Assembly (NCBI GenBank): GCA_902594255.1
Contig: CACJLN010000006.1
Coordinates: 1-64,000 of the forward strand
Source of the DNA: an uncultured Pelagibacteraceae bacterium
Lineage (GTDB): Bacteria > Pseudomonadota > Alphaproteobacteria > Pelagibacterales > Pelagibacteraceae
Length of the DNA: 64,000 nt
Direction: 5' to 3'
A program made the translations under genes and the position numbers. Shown one piece after another: positions 10,632 to 20,807 of this stretch (its first letter is position 1; every line of letters begins with the position of its first letter). The notes below the pieces were generated by a model. The model worked only from the letters and a program-made list of their open reading frames with translations, did no database searches and had not been told where the DNA came from.

Positions 10632-12820
10632 TGCAAGTAAATGAAAAATTAGCTGTAGAACATGGACTTAAAGTTGAAGAATACAAACTTATTTGTGAAT
10701 TACTTAAAAGAACTCCCAATCTTACAGAGCTTGGCATATTTTCAGCCATGTGGAACGAGCATTGCTCGTATAAATCTTCTAGACTTCATTTAAAGAAATT
10801 ACCCACAAAAGGAAAAAAAGTTATTCAGGGACCTGGTGAAAACGCTGGGGTAATTGACATCGAAGATGGGGATGCAATTGTTTTCAAAATTGAAAGTCAT
10901 AATCATCCCTCTTTCATTGAGCCTTATCAGGGAGCAGCAACTGGCGTAGGAGGAATAATGAGAGATGTGTTTACAATGGGAGCAAGACCAATAGCAAACT
11001 TAAACTCTATTCACTTTGGATCTACACAACATAAAAAAACTAAAAATTTATTGAGAGGTGTGGTTCATGGTATTGGCGGGTACGGAAATTGTATGGGTGT
11101 TCCTACTATTGGAGGTCAAACTTGTTTTGATAGATCTTATAATGGAAACATTTTAGTTAATGCGATGACTTTAGGATTAGTTAAAAAAAATAAAATATTT
11201 TATTCTAAGGCGGCAGGGCTTAATAAGCCTGTGATATATGTCGGTTCAAAAACTGGAAGAGATGGAATTCACGGTGCTAGTATGGCATCAGCTAGCTTTG
11301 ATGATAAAATTGAGGAAAAAAAACCTACCGTGCAAGTGGGAGACCCTTTCACAGAAAAACTTTTATTAGAAGCTTGCTTAGAACTAATGGCGGGAGACTC
11401 TATAATAGCTATTCAAGACATGGGGGCTGCTGGATTGACATCATCTAGTATTGAAATGGCGTCTAAGGGTAAATTAGGAATTGAAATTAATTTAGATAAA
11501 GTTCCGTGTAGAGAAACCAAAATGACACCGTATGAAATCATGTTATCTGAAAGCCAGGAAAGAATGCTAATTGTATTAGAAAATGGAAAAGAAAATTTAG
11601 CCAAAAAAATATTTGATAAATGGGGTTTAGATTTTGCAATTATTGGAAAAACTACAAACACAAAAAATATAGAACTATTCTTTAATTCAGAACAAGTGGC
11701 TAAAATACCAATCAATATACTAGTAGAAAATTCCCCAATGTATGATCGAAAATGGAAAAAAACAAAATTACCAAAAAAAAATAAAATTCAAAAAAAAGAC
11801 CTTAAAAATTTAAAAATTTTAGACGTTTTAAAAAAGATGATATCAAATCCAAATGTATGTAGCAAAAAATGGATATGGGAACAATATGATCACACTGTAA
11901 TGGGTGATACAATTCAAAAACCTGGGGGTAATTCTGGTGTTGTTAGGGTTCATGGAACAAACAAAGCCGTAGCCGCAGCTGTAGACTCTTCTGCAGTTTA
12001 TTGTTGGGCTCATCCACTTACTGGTGGAAAACAAATAGTGTGCGAAAGTTGGAGAAACTTAATTTCTGTTGGCGCTAAACCTGTGGCAATTACAAATTGT
12101 CTTAATTTTGGAAGCCCTGAAAAAGAGGAAAATATGGGTGAGTTTGTTGAATGCGTTGAAGGTATTGGCAAGGCTTCAAAATACTTAGCTTTTCCTGTGG
12201 TCTCAGGAAATGTTTCTTTTTACAATCAAACTAAGGAAATTGGAATTAAGCCAACTCCTGTAATAGGTGGAGTGGGATTAATAAAAGATTACACTAAAAT
12301 GATTACGATGAATTTTAAAAGTGAGGGAAATCTGGTTTTGGTCATAGGTAAAACAGAAGGTCATTTAGATCAAAGTTTATTTGCTAGAACAATTTTAGAT
12401 GAAAAAAATGGCCCACCTCCAGAGATAAACTTATTTAATGAAAAAAATAACGGGGAAACTATCTTAAAACTAATTGAGGATAATTATATTAAAAGTGCAC
12501 ATGATGTATCTTTAGGAGGAATTTTAATGGGCGTCTCGAAAATGTGTATTGAAGGAAATGTAGGGATAGAGATAAAAAAACCTGATTCGTTATTAAGTGA
12601 ATTTGAATACTTTTTTAGTGAAGACCAAGGCAGATACATTATAGAAATTTCAAAATCTGATATAAAAAAGGTAACTAGTATTTTAGAAAAAAATGCAGTT
12701 CATTATGATGAAATTGGAACATTAGTTGGAAAATCAGTAAGTTTTAATGAAAAGACAATTGTTCCAGTTGACGAATTAAAGTCATACAATAATAATTGGT
12801 TAAAAGATTATATGAGATAA
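10631..12820 (+). CDS. purL: Phosphoribosylformylglycinamidine synthase subunit PurL
   Basis: [38 protein letters not shown]; 729 aa. Confidence 0.97.
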   Translation: MQVNEKLAVEHGLKVEEYKLICELLKRTPNLTELGIFSAMWNEHCSYKSSRLHLKKLPTKGKKVIQGPGENAGVIDIEDGDAIVFKIESHNHPSFIEPYQGAATGVGGIMRDVFTMGARPIANLNSIHFGSTQHKKTKNLLRGVVHGIGGYGNCMGVPTIGGQTCFDRSYNGNILVNAMTLGLVKKNKIFYSKAAGLNKPVIYVGSKTGRDGIHGASMASASFDDKIEEKKPTVQVGDPFTEKLLLEACLELMAGDSIIAIQDMGAAGLTSSSIEMASKGKLGIEINLDKVPCRETKMTPYEIMLSESQERMLIVLENGKENLAKKIFDKWGLDFAIIGKTTNTKNIELFFNSEQVAKIPINILVENSPMYDRKWKKTKLPKKNKIQKKDLKNLKILDVLKKMISNPNVCSKKWIWEQYDHTVMGDTIQKPGGNSGVVRVHGTNKAVAAAVDSSAVYCWAHPLTGGKQIVCESWRNLISVGAKPVAITNCLNFGSPEKEENMGEFVECVEGIGKASKYLAFPVVSGNVSFYNQTKEIGIKPTPVIGGVGLIKDYTKMITMNFKSEGNLVLVIGKTEGHLDQSLFARTILDEKNGPPPEINLFNEKNNGETILKLIEDNYIKSAHDVSLGGILMGVSKMCIEGNVGIEIKKPDSLLSEFEYFFSEDQGRYIIEISKSDIKKVTSILEKNAVHYDEIGTLVGKSVSFNEKTIVPVDELKSYNNNWLKDYMR

Positions 12821-12824
12821 TAAA

Positions 12825-13055
12825 ATGGCAATGGATTTAAAAGAAATTGAAAGATTAATAAAAGAAGCATTCTCGGATGCCACTGTTGAAATACAAGATT
12901 TAGCTGGTGATGGTAATCATTATTCAGCAACAGTTACTTCGTCAAAATTTTCTGGTAAAAGTAAAATTGAACAACACAAAATGGTATATAACTCTCTTAA
13001 AGGTAAAATGGGAAATGAGTTGCACGCTTTAGCTCTCAAAACAAAGGAACAATAA
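12825..13055 (+). CDS. BolA family protein
   Basis: DATVEIQDLAGDGNHYSATVTSSKFSGKSKIEQHKMVY. Confidence 0.9.
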   Translation: MAMDLKEIERLIKEAFSDATVEIQDLAGDGNHYSATVTSSKFSGKSKIEQHKMVYNSLKGKMGNELHALALKTKEQ

Positions 13056-13387
13056 TGGATGAACAAGTAAAATCTTTAATACAAAATCACATAGACAATA
13101 ATGAGGTTTGTTTGTTCATGAAAGGAACACCCGATGCTCCTCAATGTGGATTTTCGATGGCAGTTGCTAATATACTCAAAATTCTTGAAGTAAATTATAA
13201 AGGTATAAATGTTCTAGAGGATCAAAAAATTAGAGAGGGAATTAAAGTTTTCAGTGATTGGCCGACTATTCCTCAACTATATGTAAAAAAAGAATTTGTT
13301 GGTGGATGTGATATTGTTAAAGAAATGTTTGAAAATGGTGAACTAAAAAAAACTTTCGATGACAAAGATATTAATTACAAAAAATAA
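13055..13387 (+). CDS. grxD: Monothiol glutaredoxin (Grx4 family)
   Basis: LFMKGTPDAPQCGFS (CGFS), SDWPTIPQLYVKKEFVGGCDI. Confidence 0.95.
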   Translation: MDEQVKSLIQNHIDNNEVCLFMKGTPDAPQCGFSMAVANILKILEVNYKGINVLEDQKIREGIKVFSDWPTIPQLYVKKEFVGGCDIVKEMFENGELKKTFDDKDINYKK

Positions 13388-13389
13388 TT

Positions 13390-14007
13390 TTATCTAGAGT
13401 AATACTCAATTACTAAATTTGGCTCCATGACAATTGGATAAGGAACCTCTTCAAACTTAGGAACTCTTACAAATTTAAGTTTTTTATTTTTTTCATCCAT
13501 TTGAATATACTCTGGGATTTCTCTTTCTTTATTTGCCATAGCTATATCTATAATAGCTAGCTGTTTTGATTTGTCCTTAATCTCAATTGAGTCTTCCTCT
13601 TTTACTAAGTAACTAGAAATGTTTACTCTCTTACCATTGACCTTAACATGTCCGTGATTAATTAGTTGTCTCGCAGAAAAAATAGTAGTTGCAAATTTTG
13701 CTCTATAAATAATTGCATCTAATCTTCTTTCTAATAAACCTATTAAATTTTCACCAGTATCACCTCTTTGCATGCTTGCTTTTTTATAAATATTTCTAAA
13801 TTGTCTCTCGTTAATATTTCCATAATACGCTTTAAGTTTTTGTTTAGCTTGTAATTGAATTCCATAATCTGAGGGCTTAGAAGTTTTTGTTTGACCATGT
13901 TGACCTGGGCCATATGCTCTTGTGTTAAATGGACTTTTGGGTCTTCCCCATAAGTTAACTTTTAATCTTCTATCAATTTTATGTTTAGAGTTTAATCTTT
14001 TTGTCAT
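13390..14007 (-). CDS. rpsD: 30S ribosomal protein S4
   Basis: [54 protein letters not shown]. Confidence 0.97.
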   Translation of the reverse strand: MTKRLNSKHKIDRRLKVNLWGRPKSPFNTRAYGPGQHGQTKTSKPSDYGIQLQAKQKLKAYYGNINERQFRNIYKKASMQRGDTGENLIGLLERRLDAIIYRAKFATTIFSARQLINHGHVKVNGKRVNISSYLVKEEDSIEIKDKSKQLAIIDIAMANKEREIPEYIQMDEKNKKLKFVRVPKFEEVPYPIVMEPNLVIEYYSR

Positions 14008-14047
14008 TTAGTAAAAGGTTTTATAAACTTACTCATTATTTTGTCAA

Positions 14048-14761
14048 TCAGCGTTTTTTACCAAGACTTGCAAATACACTTGATAAAATACGAGTTTCTT
14101 TATCTGAAAGTTCCATTCTATAAAAAATATTTCTTAAATTCTCAAGCATTACAGGTTTTTTTTCTTTTGGTTTAAAAAAGTTTATTTCGTTGAGATTATT
14201 TAGACATAAATTAATCATAGATTGAATTTCTTTTTTTTTGGCTTTCTTTACCTTTTTGGATTTTTTAAACTGGTTTGATTTAGAGCTTAAAAAACTTGAT
14301 ATAAATTGTGCAATGATAATAAGGCTGTGAGATAAATTCAAAGATTTAAAATTAATATTTGTTGGAATTTGTAAAGTGTAATTTGCATAACTAACTTCTT
14401 TATTTGATAAACCTGATGCCTCTGAGCCAAATAAAAATCCAATTTTTTTTCTAAAATCTATTTTTTTTAAACCCTCAAGATTAATATGTTTCACATTTTT
14501 ATTTCTAAATCTTGCAGATGTAGCAATCAATATATCGATATTTCCTAAGGAACTTTCTAAATTATTAAACACTTTACTTTTTTTTATAATATCTTTCGCC
14601 CCAACGGATGTCGCTAATATCTTATCATTAGGAAAAATAGGTTTTGGATCAATCAGATAGAGTTTTTGAAAATTAAAATTCTTTAATGCTCTTGCGCAAG
14701 CACCAATATTTTCTGAAAGCTGTGGTTTGTGTAAAATAAATGTAACTTTATTTTTGTTCAT
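14048..14761 (-). CDS. SpoU/TrmJ-like tRNA/rRNA 2'-O-methyltransferase
   Basis: ILHKPQLSENIGACARALKNF, GFLFGSEASGLSN, LSHSLIIIAQ. Confidence 0.9.
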   Translation of the reverse strand: MNKNKVTFILHKPQLSENIGACARALKNFNFQKLYLIDPKPIFPNDKILATSVGAKDIIKKSKVFNNLESSLGNIDILIATSARFRNKNVKHINLEGLKKIDFRKKIGFLFGSEASGLSNKEVSYANYTLQIPTNINFKSLNLSHSLIIIAQFISSFLSSKSNQFKKSKKVKKAKKKEIQSMINLCLNNLNEINFFKPKEKKPVMLENLRNIFYRMELSDKETRILSSVFASLGKKR

Positions 14762-15622
14762 TTATTTGATGCCGTGATTTCTATTATAATTAGACAATTT
14801 AGATGGATTAATTCCTTGTAGAAATTTTTGGTCAACATCCCATATAGAAACCTTTAACGGATAACACTTTGAAACATCAGATGAATGTTCTGATCCACAG
14901 TCTCCGCCTGGGCAAGCAGATAAAGCTCCTAATAAATCTGTGTCTGCAAAAAATTCTAAATAGTCGCCAGGTCTTACTGGGCTAGATTTCATAAAATATT
15001 GTTTAGTGTCATTGGTAAAACCAGTAAGCATAAATACATTTAAGACATCGTGTACAATTTTTTCTGCATCATCTAATTTGACATTTTTCTCCTTAACTAA
15101 AGCTCTAGTTAAGTTCGAATGACAACAATAATGGTAATCGTTATTCGATGTTAGCTTATACGTATAAGGATCACATCTAGTACCAATGACATCATGAACC
15201 GAGCCCCCATCTTTATCATAACCATACCAATCTAATGTATCCCACGTAATTGTAGCCAATGATCTTAAATATGGAAAACTGCTGAACATTTTATCTCCAA
15301 CTGAAATATGTGTTCCATATAGAGCTCTAGTTTTTCCTGAATAAAACTTTTCATTTAAATTATCGGCTTGAAATAAGTTTAAATCTCCAACTTGTGGTCC
15401 TTCAACACTTTCAATTCTAAAAAAATTACCTGATTTGACATTAAAAGTTTTAGCATCTCTAGGAGGGACTATAACTTCATCGATTTGTTTAATATGTTTT
15501 CTCGCTTCATGTAATATTTCAAGATTATTATTTATATTATCGTTTGGGTAACAAACTACAGGATCTGCTCCTACCCTGCTTTTGATATCAGTAGGTTTCT
15601 TAGAAAACTTCTTAATTTTCAT
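14762..15622 (-). CDS. DUF1989 / urea carboxylase-associated family protein
   Basis: VPPRDAKTFNVKSGNFFRIESVEGPQVGDLNLFQ, GALSACPGGDCG. Confidence 0.7.
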   Translation of the reverse strand: MKIKKFSKKPTDIKSRVGADPVVCYPNDNINNNLEILHEARKHIKQIDEVIVPPRDAKTFNVKSGNFFRIESVEGPQVGDLNLFQADNLNEKFYSGKTRALYGTHISVGDKMFSSFPYLRSLATITWDTLDWYGYDKDGGSVHDVIGTRCDPYTYKLTSNNDYHYCCHSNLTRALVKEKNVKLDDAEKIVHDVLNVFMLTGFTNDTKQYFMKSSPVRPGDYLEFFADTDLLGALSACPGGDCGSEHSSDVSKCYPLKVSIWDVDQKFLQGINPSKLSNYNRNHGIK

Positions 15623-17224
15623 TTATTTACTTGCAGGAGCTTTGTCCTTAAATAATTTGAAATCTAAACTATCGATAAGAGCTTTAAATGATGCATCAAT
15701 TATGTTTGGAGAAACGCCAATAGTAAACCAATTTTTTCCTTGAGAGTCTGTGCTTTCAATCGATACTCTTGTGGTGGCTTCAGTTCCTGTGTTTAAAATT
15801 CTTACCTTATAGTCAACTAGTTTTAAATCTTTTAAATATTCAGAGTATTTTTCTAACTTAGTAACATTTTTTCTTATAGCGTTGTCTAAAGCATGAACGG
15901 GTCCATTACCCTCACCTTCGCAGACTATTTGTTCACCATCAACTTCTAATTTTGCTTTTGCTCTAGAAACTATTTTATCTTGATCGTTTTTTGAAACTGA
16001 AACGTCGTATTCTTTTATTGAAATATATCTTGGAATTTCTCCCATTACTCTTCTAGCCAGTAACTCAAAAGATGCATCGGCTCCATCATAACTATAACCA
16101 ATGAATTCTCTATCTTTAACTTCTTCTAATAGTTTTTTAACTTTAGGATCATTTTCCTTAATATCAATTCCAATTGTTTTCAATCTAGACAGGATATTTG
16201 ATTTACCTGACTGGTCTGAAACAACTATATTTCTGTTATTACCAACTTCTTCAGGATTTATGTGCTCATAAGTTTTAGGATCTTTTTGAACAGCAGATAC
16301 ATGTAAACCGCCTTTATGTGAAAACGCTGCAGCACCAACATATGGTAAATGTTTATTTGGTTTTCTATTAAGTATCTCATCAAGCAACCTTGAACATTGT
16401 GTAATATGTTTGATATTTTTTTCTTTAATACTTATTTCAAATTTATCTGATAACTCTTTCTTAAGATGAAAAGTTGGAATAATTGACATTAAATTAGCAT
16501 TACCGCATCTTTCACCTAAGCCATTTATAGTGCCTTGAATTTGTCTCGCTCCAGATAAAACAGCTGCTATTGAGTTTGCAACAGCGTTACCAGTATCATT
16601 ATGTGCATGAATACCTAAATTTTCACCAGGTATGTGTTCAGAAACTTCTTTTACTATCTTAGTTACTTCATGAGGAAGTGTGCCGCCATTAGTATCACAT
16701 AGAACTATCCATTTCGCTCCGTTATCATAAGCAGCTTTGATACAAGTTAAAGCATATTCGGGGTTTGCCTTGTAGCCATCAAAGAAATGTTCTGCATCAA
16801 ACATGAACTCTTTATTGTTTTTTACAAAATGCTTTGTTGTTTCTTTAATGTTTTCTAAATTTTCCTCTTTAGATATTCCTAATGCAACATCGACATGAAA
16901 ATCCCAAGACTTTCCAACTAAACAAACAGATTTAGTATTAGAATTTAAAATTGCTGACAAACCTGGATCATTTTCAGCACTTCGTCCCGCTTTTTTTGTC
17001 ATTCCAAAAGCGGTAAAGGTAGAGTTCTTTAAATCTAAACCTTTCTGAAAAAATTCCGTATCAGACGGATTAGCACCTGGCCAACCTCCTTCAATGTAAT
17101 CTACACCAAGATCATCTAGAGCATGCGCAATTTTTGCTTTTTCATCAATTGAAAAATGCACACCTTGAGTTTGTGCTCCATCTCTTAATGTTGTATCAAA
17201 TATATATAATCTTTCCTTGCTCAT
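15623..17224 (-). CDS. cimA: (R)-citramalate synthase
   Basis: IFDTTLRDGAQTQGVHFS, YIEGGWPGANPSD, GIHAHNDTGNAVANS, FSHKGGLHVSAV. Confidence 0.9.
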   Translation of the reverse strand: MSKERLYIFDTTLRDGAQTQGVHFSIDEKAKIAHALDDLGVDYIEGGWPGANPSDTEFFQKGLDLKNSTFTAFGMTKKAGRSAENDPGLSAILNSNTKSVCLVGKSWDFHVDVALGISKEENLENIKETTKHFVKNNKEFMFDAEHFFDGYKANPEYALTCIKAAYDNGAKWIVLCDTNGGTLPHEVTKIVKEVSEHIPGENLGIHAHNDTGNAVANSIAAVLSGARQIQGTINGLGERCGNANLMSIIPTFHLKKELSDKFEISIKEKNIKHITQCSRLLDEILNRKPNKHLPYVGAAAFSHKGGLHVSAVQKDPKTYEHINPEEVGNNRNIVVSDQSGKSNILSRLKTIGIDIKENDPKVKKLLEEVKDREFIGYSYDGADASFELLARRVMGEIPRYISIKEYDVSVSKNDQDKIVSRAKAKLEVDGEQIVCEGEGNGPVHALDNAIRKNVTKLEKYSEYLKDLKLVDYKVRILNTGTEATTRVSIESTDSQGKNWFTIGVSPNIIDASFKALIDSLDFKLFKDKAPASK

Positions 17225-18564
17225 TTAAATTTCCACAGTGTTTTATCATCTTTGTCCTCTATTAAAACACCTTTATCTAAAAGATTATTTCTAATTTCAT
17301 CTGCTTCTTTATAATTTTTGTTCTCTCTTGCCTTATTTCTTAAATCAATCATCTTTTTTATTTCCTCCTCACTGATAGAGGCTTTGTTCCTTTTGAAACT
17401 ATCCCATTGTTTGCTGTCCTCATTAAATAGTCCAATAAATTTACAAGCGGATATAAAAATATCTTGATCTTGTCCCTTACTAGCTTTTTCATAAAGTTGA
17501 TGTAAATTAGCTATATAACCTGGAGTGTTAAGATCTTCATATAAAGGTTTCAAAATCGCGTCTGGAACATTTACATTCTTAATTTCTGGTGAATATATGC
17601 GATACCATTTATCTAAAGTGTTTTGACAATTATTAATTAGTTTTTCACTCCAATCTAAGGGTTGTTTATAGTGAGCGCTCATAAGCGCTAGCCTAACAAC
17701 CTGGCCACTTATTTTTTTTTTAAAATCTTTTATTTTTAAAATATTCCCTTGGGATTTTGACATCTTTTCATTGGACATAGTTATAAAAGCATTATGGACC
17801 CAATAATTTGCAAAAACTTTTGTATCATTAGCGCATCTTGATTGCGCTATTTCATTTTCATGATGGGGAAAAATTAAATCAATTCCACCTCCATGTATAT
17901 CAAACTCATTACCTAAAAATTTTTTAGACATTGCAGAACATTCCAAATGCCAACCTGGTCTACCTTTTCCCCAGGGAGAGTCCCATGAGGGTTCATTGTC
18001 ATTCGACGGTTTCCACAATACAAAGTCCTCTGAGTTCTTTTTATTTTCACTTACTTCTACTCTTGAACCAGCAATTAATTCCTCCAAATTTTTATTAGAT
18101 AGTTTTCCATAATCAGAAAATTTTTTTACTTCAAAGTAAACATGACTTTTATTTTCATAAGCATAACCTTTTTTCATTAAATCATTTATCATCTCAATCA
18201 TTAGACTAATATGTTCTGTGGCTTTTGGTTGATGTGTTGGATTTTCGCAATTTAAAAATTTACAATCATCCAAAAAACTTTTAGTAACATTTTCTGTTAA
18301 TTCTTTAGTTGAAATTTTTTTTTCTTCTGATGATTTAATTATTTTATCATCTATATCAGTTATATTTCTTACATAAGTGACTGACACAAATTTTTTTTTG
18401 AGAAGCTTAAATAAGATATCAAATATTATTAATGGTCTAGCATTTCCAATATGAGGATCATCATAAACAGTTGGTCCACAAACATACATTCCTATATTTT
18501 TATTATTTTTTGGAATGAACTTTTCTTTTTTATTAGTTAAATTATTTGTTAAATAAATATCCAT
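17221..18564 (-). CDS. cysS: Cysteinyl-tRNA synthetase
   Basis: MYVCGPTVYDDPHIGNARP, GWHLECSAMS, HGGGIDLIFPHHENEIAQS, KMSKSQGN. Confidence 0.97.
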   Translation of the reverse strand: MDIYLTNNLTNKKEKFIPKNNKNIGMYVCGPTVYDDPHIGNARPLIIFDILFKLLKKKFVSVTYVRNITDIDDKIIKSSEEKKISTKELTENVTKSFLDDCKFLNCENPTHQPKATEHISLMIEMINDLMKKGYAYENKSHVYFEVKKFSDYGKLSNKNLEELIAGSRVEVSENKKNSEDFVLWKPSNDNEPSWDSPWGKGRPGWHLECSAMSKKFLGNEFDIHGGGIDLIFPHHENEIAQSRCANDTKVFANYWVHNAFITMSNEKMSKSQGNILKIKDFKKKISGQVVRLALMSAHYKQPLDWSEKLINNCQNTLDKWYRIYSPEIKNVNVPDAILKPLYEDLNTPGYIANLHQLYEKASKGQDQDIFISACKFIGLFNEDSKQWDSFKRNKASISEEEIKKMIDLRNKARENKNYKEADEIRNNLLDKGVLIEDKDDKTLWKFK

Positions 18565-18615
18565 TTTAATAGATTAAGAAATATACCTTATTTAATGATT
18601 TGTTAATCTAATTGA

Positions 18616-19353
18616 TTAACTTGGAATTTTGCATACTGGAATAGGGTCCATTTTATGCAAATTTTGTTTTCGAATTTTTTCGTACTCAGTTCTGTGAGGT
18701 GAGTCGGGATTAATCATTGCATCTTCTAATTCATTATAAGTGAAACCAAGCTGGCCTTCATCAGTTCTACCATCATCCCAAAGACCATCCGTTGGAGGAG
18801 CATCAATTATTTCTTTTGCTATTCCTAATTCTTTACCTAATTCCCAAACCTCTGTTTTATTACAGTCTGCTATAGGTGAGATATCTACACCTCCATCTCC
18901 ATACTTTGTGTAAAAACCTACCCCGAAATCCTCAACTTTATTACCAGTTCCGACAACTATTCCTCTGTTAGCAGATGCTACTTGATAAAGAGTTGTCATT
19001 CTTAGTCTAGCTCTTGAATTGGCATAACCGTGCTCATTATCAAACTTATTCAATGTTGATGAGAAAGTTTCAAACAATTTATCCAAACTTATAGTATGAG
19101 CTTCTACATTTTTAAATTTTTTAACTAACCAATTTTGATGCATTAGACTTAAATTGTGTTGATTTTCTTTTTGTTTAATAGGCATAGTTAAAACAATTGT
19201 TTTTAAACCAGTCATTGCACTTAAGGTACTGGACACAGATGAGTCAATTCCACCAGAAATTCCCACAACCAAGGACTGTGCTTTTGTCGGCATTCGATCA
19301 ACATAGTCTTTGATCCAATTTGAGATAAATTTTACTTTTTCGGAAGCATTCAT
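18616..19353 (-). CDS. nadE: NAD synthetase (ammonia-dependent type)
   Basis: VVGISGGIDSSVSS, GTGNKVEDFGVGFYTKYGDGGVDISPIAD. Confidence 0.9.
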   Translation of the reverse strand: MNASEKVKFISNWIKDYVDRMPTKAQSLVVGISGGIDSSVSSTLSAMTGLKTIVLTMPIKQKENQHNLSLMHQNWLVKKFKNVEAHTISLDKLFETFSSTLNKFDNEHGYANSRARLRMTTLYQVASANRGIVVGTGNKVEDFGVGFYTKYGDGGVDISPIADCNKTEVWELGKELGIAKEIIDAPPTDGLWDDGRTDEGQLGFTYNELEDAMINPDSPHRTEYEKIRKQNLHKMDPIPVCKIPS

Positions 19354-19392
19354 TAGATTATAATTAATAATTATTTCTATTTAAGCAATGGA

Positions 19393-20778
19393 TTAAGATG
19401 CCGCTTGAATAGCATTTTTCGAATAACTGCTATTCTTTTTAATCTCATCTGAGATTAAAAAAGCCAATTCTAGTGCTTGATCTGAATTTAGTCTCGGGTC
19501 GCAATGAGTATGATATCTACTAGACAAATCCGCATCAGATATTTTTCTTGCACCACCTGTGCATTCAGTCACATCTTGTCCGGTCATTTCTACATGTAAT
19601 CCACCAGCATATGTTCCCTCAGATTGATGGATACCAAAAACGTTTTTAACTTCAGCAACAACATTATTAAATGGTCTAGTTTTAAAACCTGTAGTTGATA
19701 CAATTGTGTTGCCATGCATAGGATCGCAAGACCAAATAACATTTAAACCCTCTTTTTTTATACCTCTAATTAATTTTGGTAAAAACTTCTCTACATTTTG
19801 ATGACCGAATCGGGAAATTAAAGTTATTTTACCTTTTTCATTTTTTGGATTTAAAACTTCGCAAATTTTTGCAATTTCATCTGGTTTAGATGTTGGACCA
19901 CATTTAATACCTATCGGGTTTTCAATACCTTTACAAAATTCAACATGACCTCCATCAAGTTGTCTCGTTCTGTCACCTATCCAAACGAAATGAGCTGACG
20001 TATCATGATATTCTCCAGTGGTTGAGTCTACTCTAGTCATGCTTTCCTCAAAAGGTAAGTGTAAGGCTTCATGAGAAGTCCAAAAATTTACTGTGTATAA
20101 TCTATTATTGAAGTCTGAAGTTATTCCACAAGCTTCCATAAAAGCTAGAGCATCGGCAATTTTATCCTCTAAGTCCTTAAACTTTTTAGCCTGAGGGCTT
20201 TTTTTAATATAATCTAAATTCCATAAATGAACTTTATTTAGATCTGCAAATCCACCTTTTGAAAATGCTCTTAACAAATTAAGTGTAGATGCTGATTGAG
20301 AATAAGCCTTAAACATTCTTTTTGGATCTGGTCGTCTGGCTTTCTCATTAAAATCGATTGCGTTAATATTATCTCCTAGATAACTTGGTAATTCTTTATC
20401 ACCTTGTTTTTCTGTGGGCGCACTTCTTGGTTTTGAAAATTGTCCAGCAATTCTTCCAAGTTTAACAACTGGTAGTGATGCTGAATAAGTTAATACCAAA
20501 GACATTTGAAGGATAACTTTAAAAGTGTCTCTAATATTATCTGGGTGAAACTCTGCAAAACTTTCAGCACAGTCTCCTCCTTGAAGAAGGAATGCTTTAC
20601 CATCAACAACTTTAGCTAATTGTTCTTTTAGATGCCTAGTCTCGCCTGCAAACACAAGAGGAGGAAAAGTTTTAAGTTTATTTAAAACAGTATTTAATTC
20701 CTTCTCGTCATCATACGTAGGTATGTGTTTGACAGGAAATTTTCTCCAGCTATTTACTTTCCAATTTTTCATATTCAA
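19393..20778 (-). CDS. Class II 3-deoxy-D-arabino-heptulosonate-7-phosphate synthase
   Basis: FLLQGGDCAESFAEF, GRIAGQFSKPRS, CDPMHGNT, GGLHVEMTGQDVTEC. Confidence 0.93.
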   Translation of the reverse strand: MNMKNWKVNSWRKFPVKHIPTYDDEKELNTVLNKLKTFPPLVFAGETRHLKEQLAKVVDGKAFLLQGGDCAESFAEFHPDNIRDTFKVILQMSLVLTYSASLPVVKLGRIAGQFSKPRSAPTEKQGDKELPSYLGDNINAIDFNEKARRPDPKRMFKAYSQSASTLNLLRAFSKGGFADLNKVHLWNLDYIKKSPQAKKFKDLEDKIADALAFMEACGITSDFNNRLYTVNFWTSHEALHLPFEESMTRVDSTTGEYHDTSAHFVWIGDRTRQLDGGHVEFCKGIENPIGIKCGPTSKPDEIAKICEVLNPKNEKGKITLISRFGHQNVEKFLPKLIRGIKKEGLNVIWSCDPMHGNTIVSTTGFKTRPFNNVVAEVKNVFGIHQSEGTYAGGLHVEMTGQDVTECTGGARKISDADLSSRYHTHCDPRLNSDQALELAFLISDEIKKNSSYSKNAIQAAS

Positions 20779-20807
20779 CTCAAGATTGTTGTAGCAGAGT
20801 TTCTATA

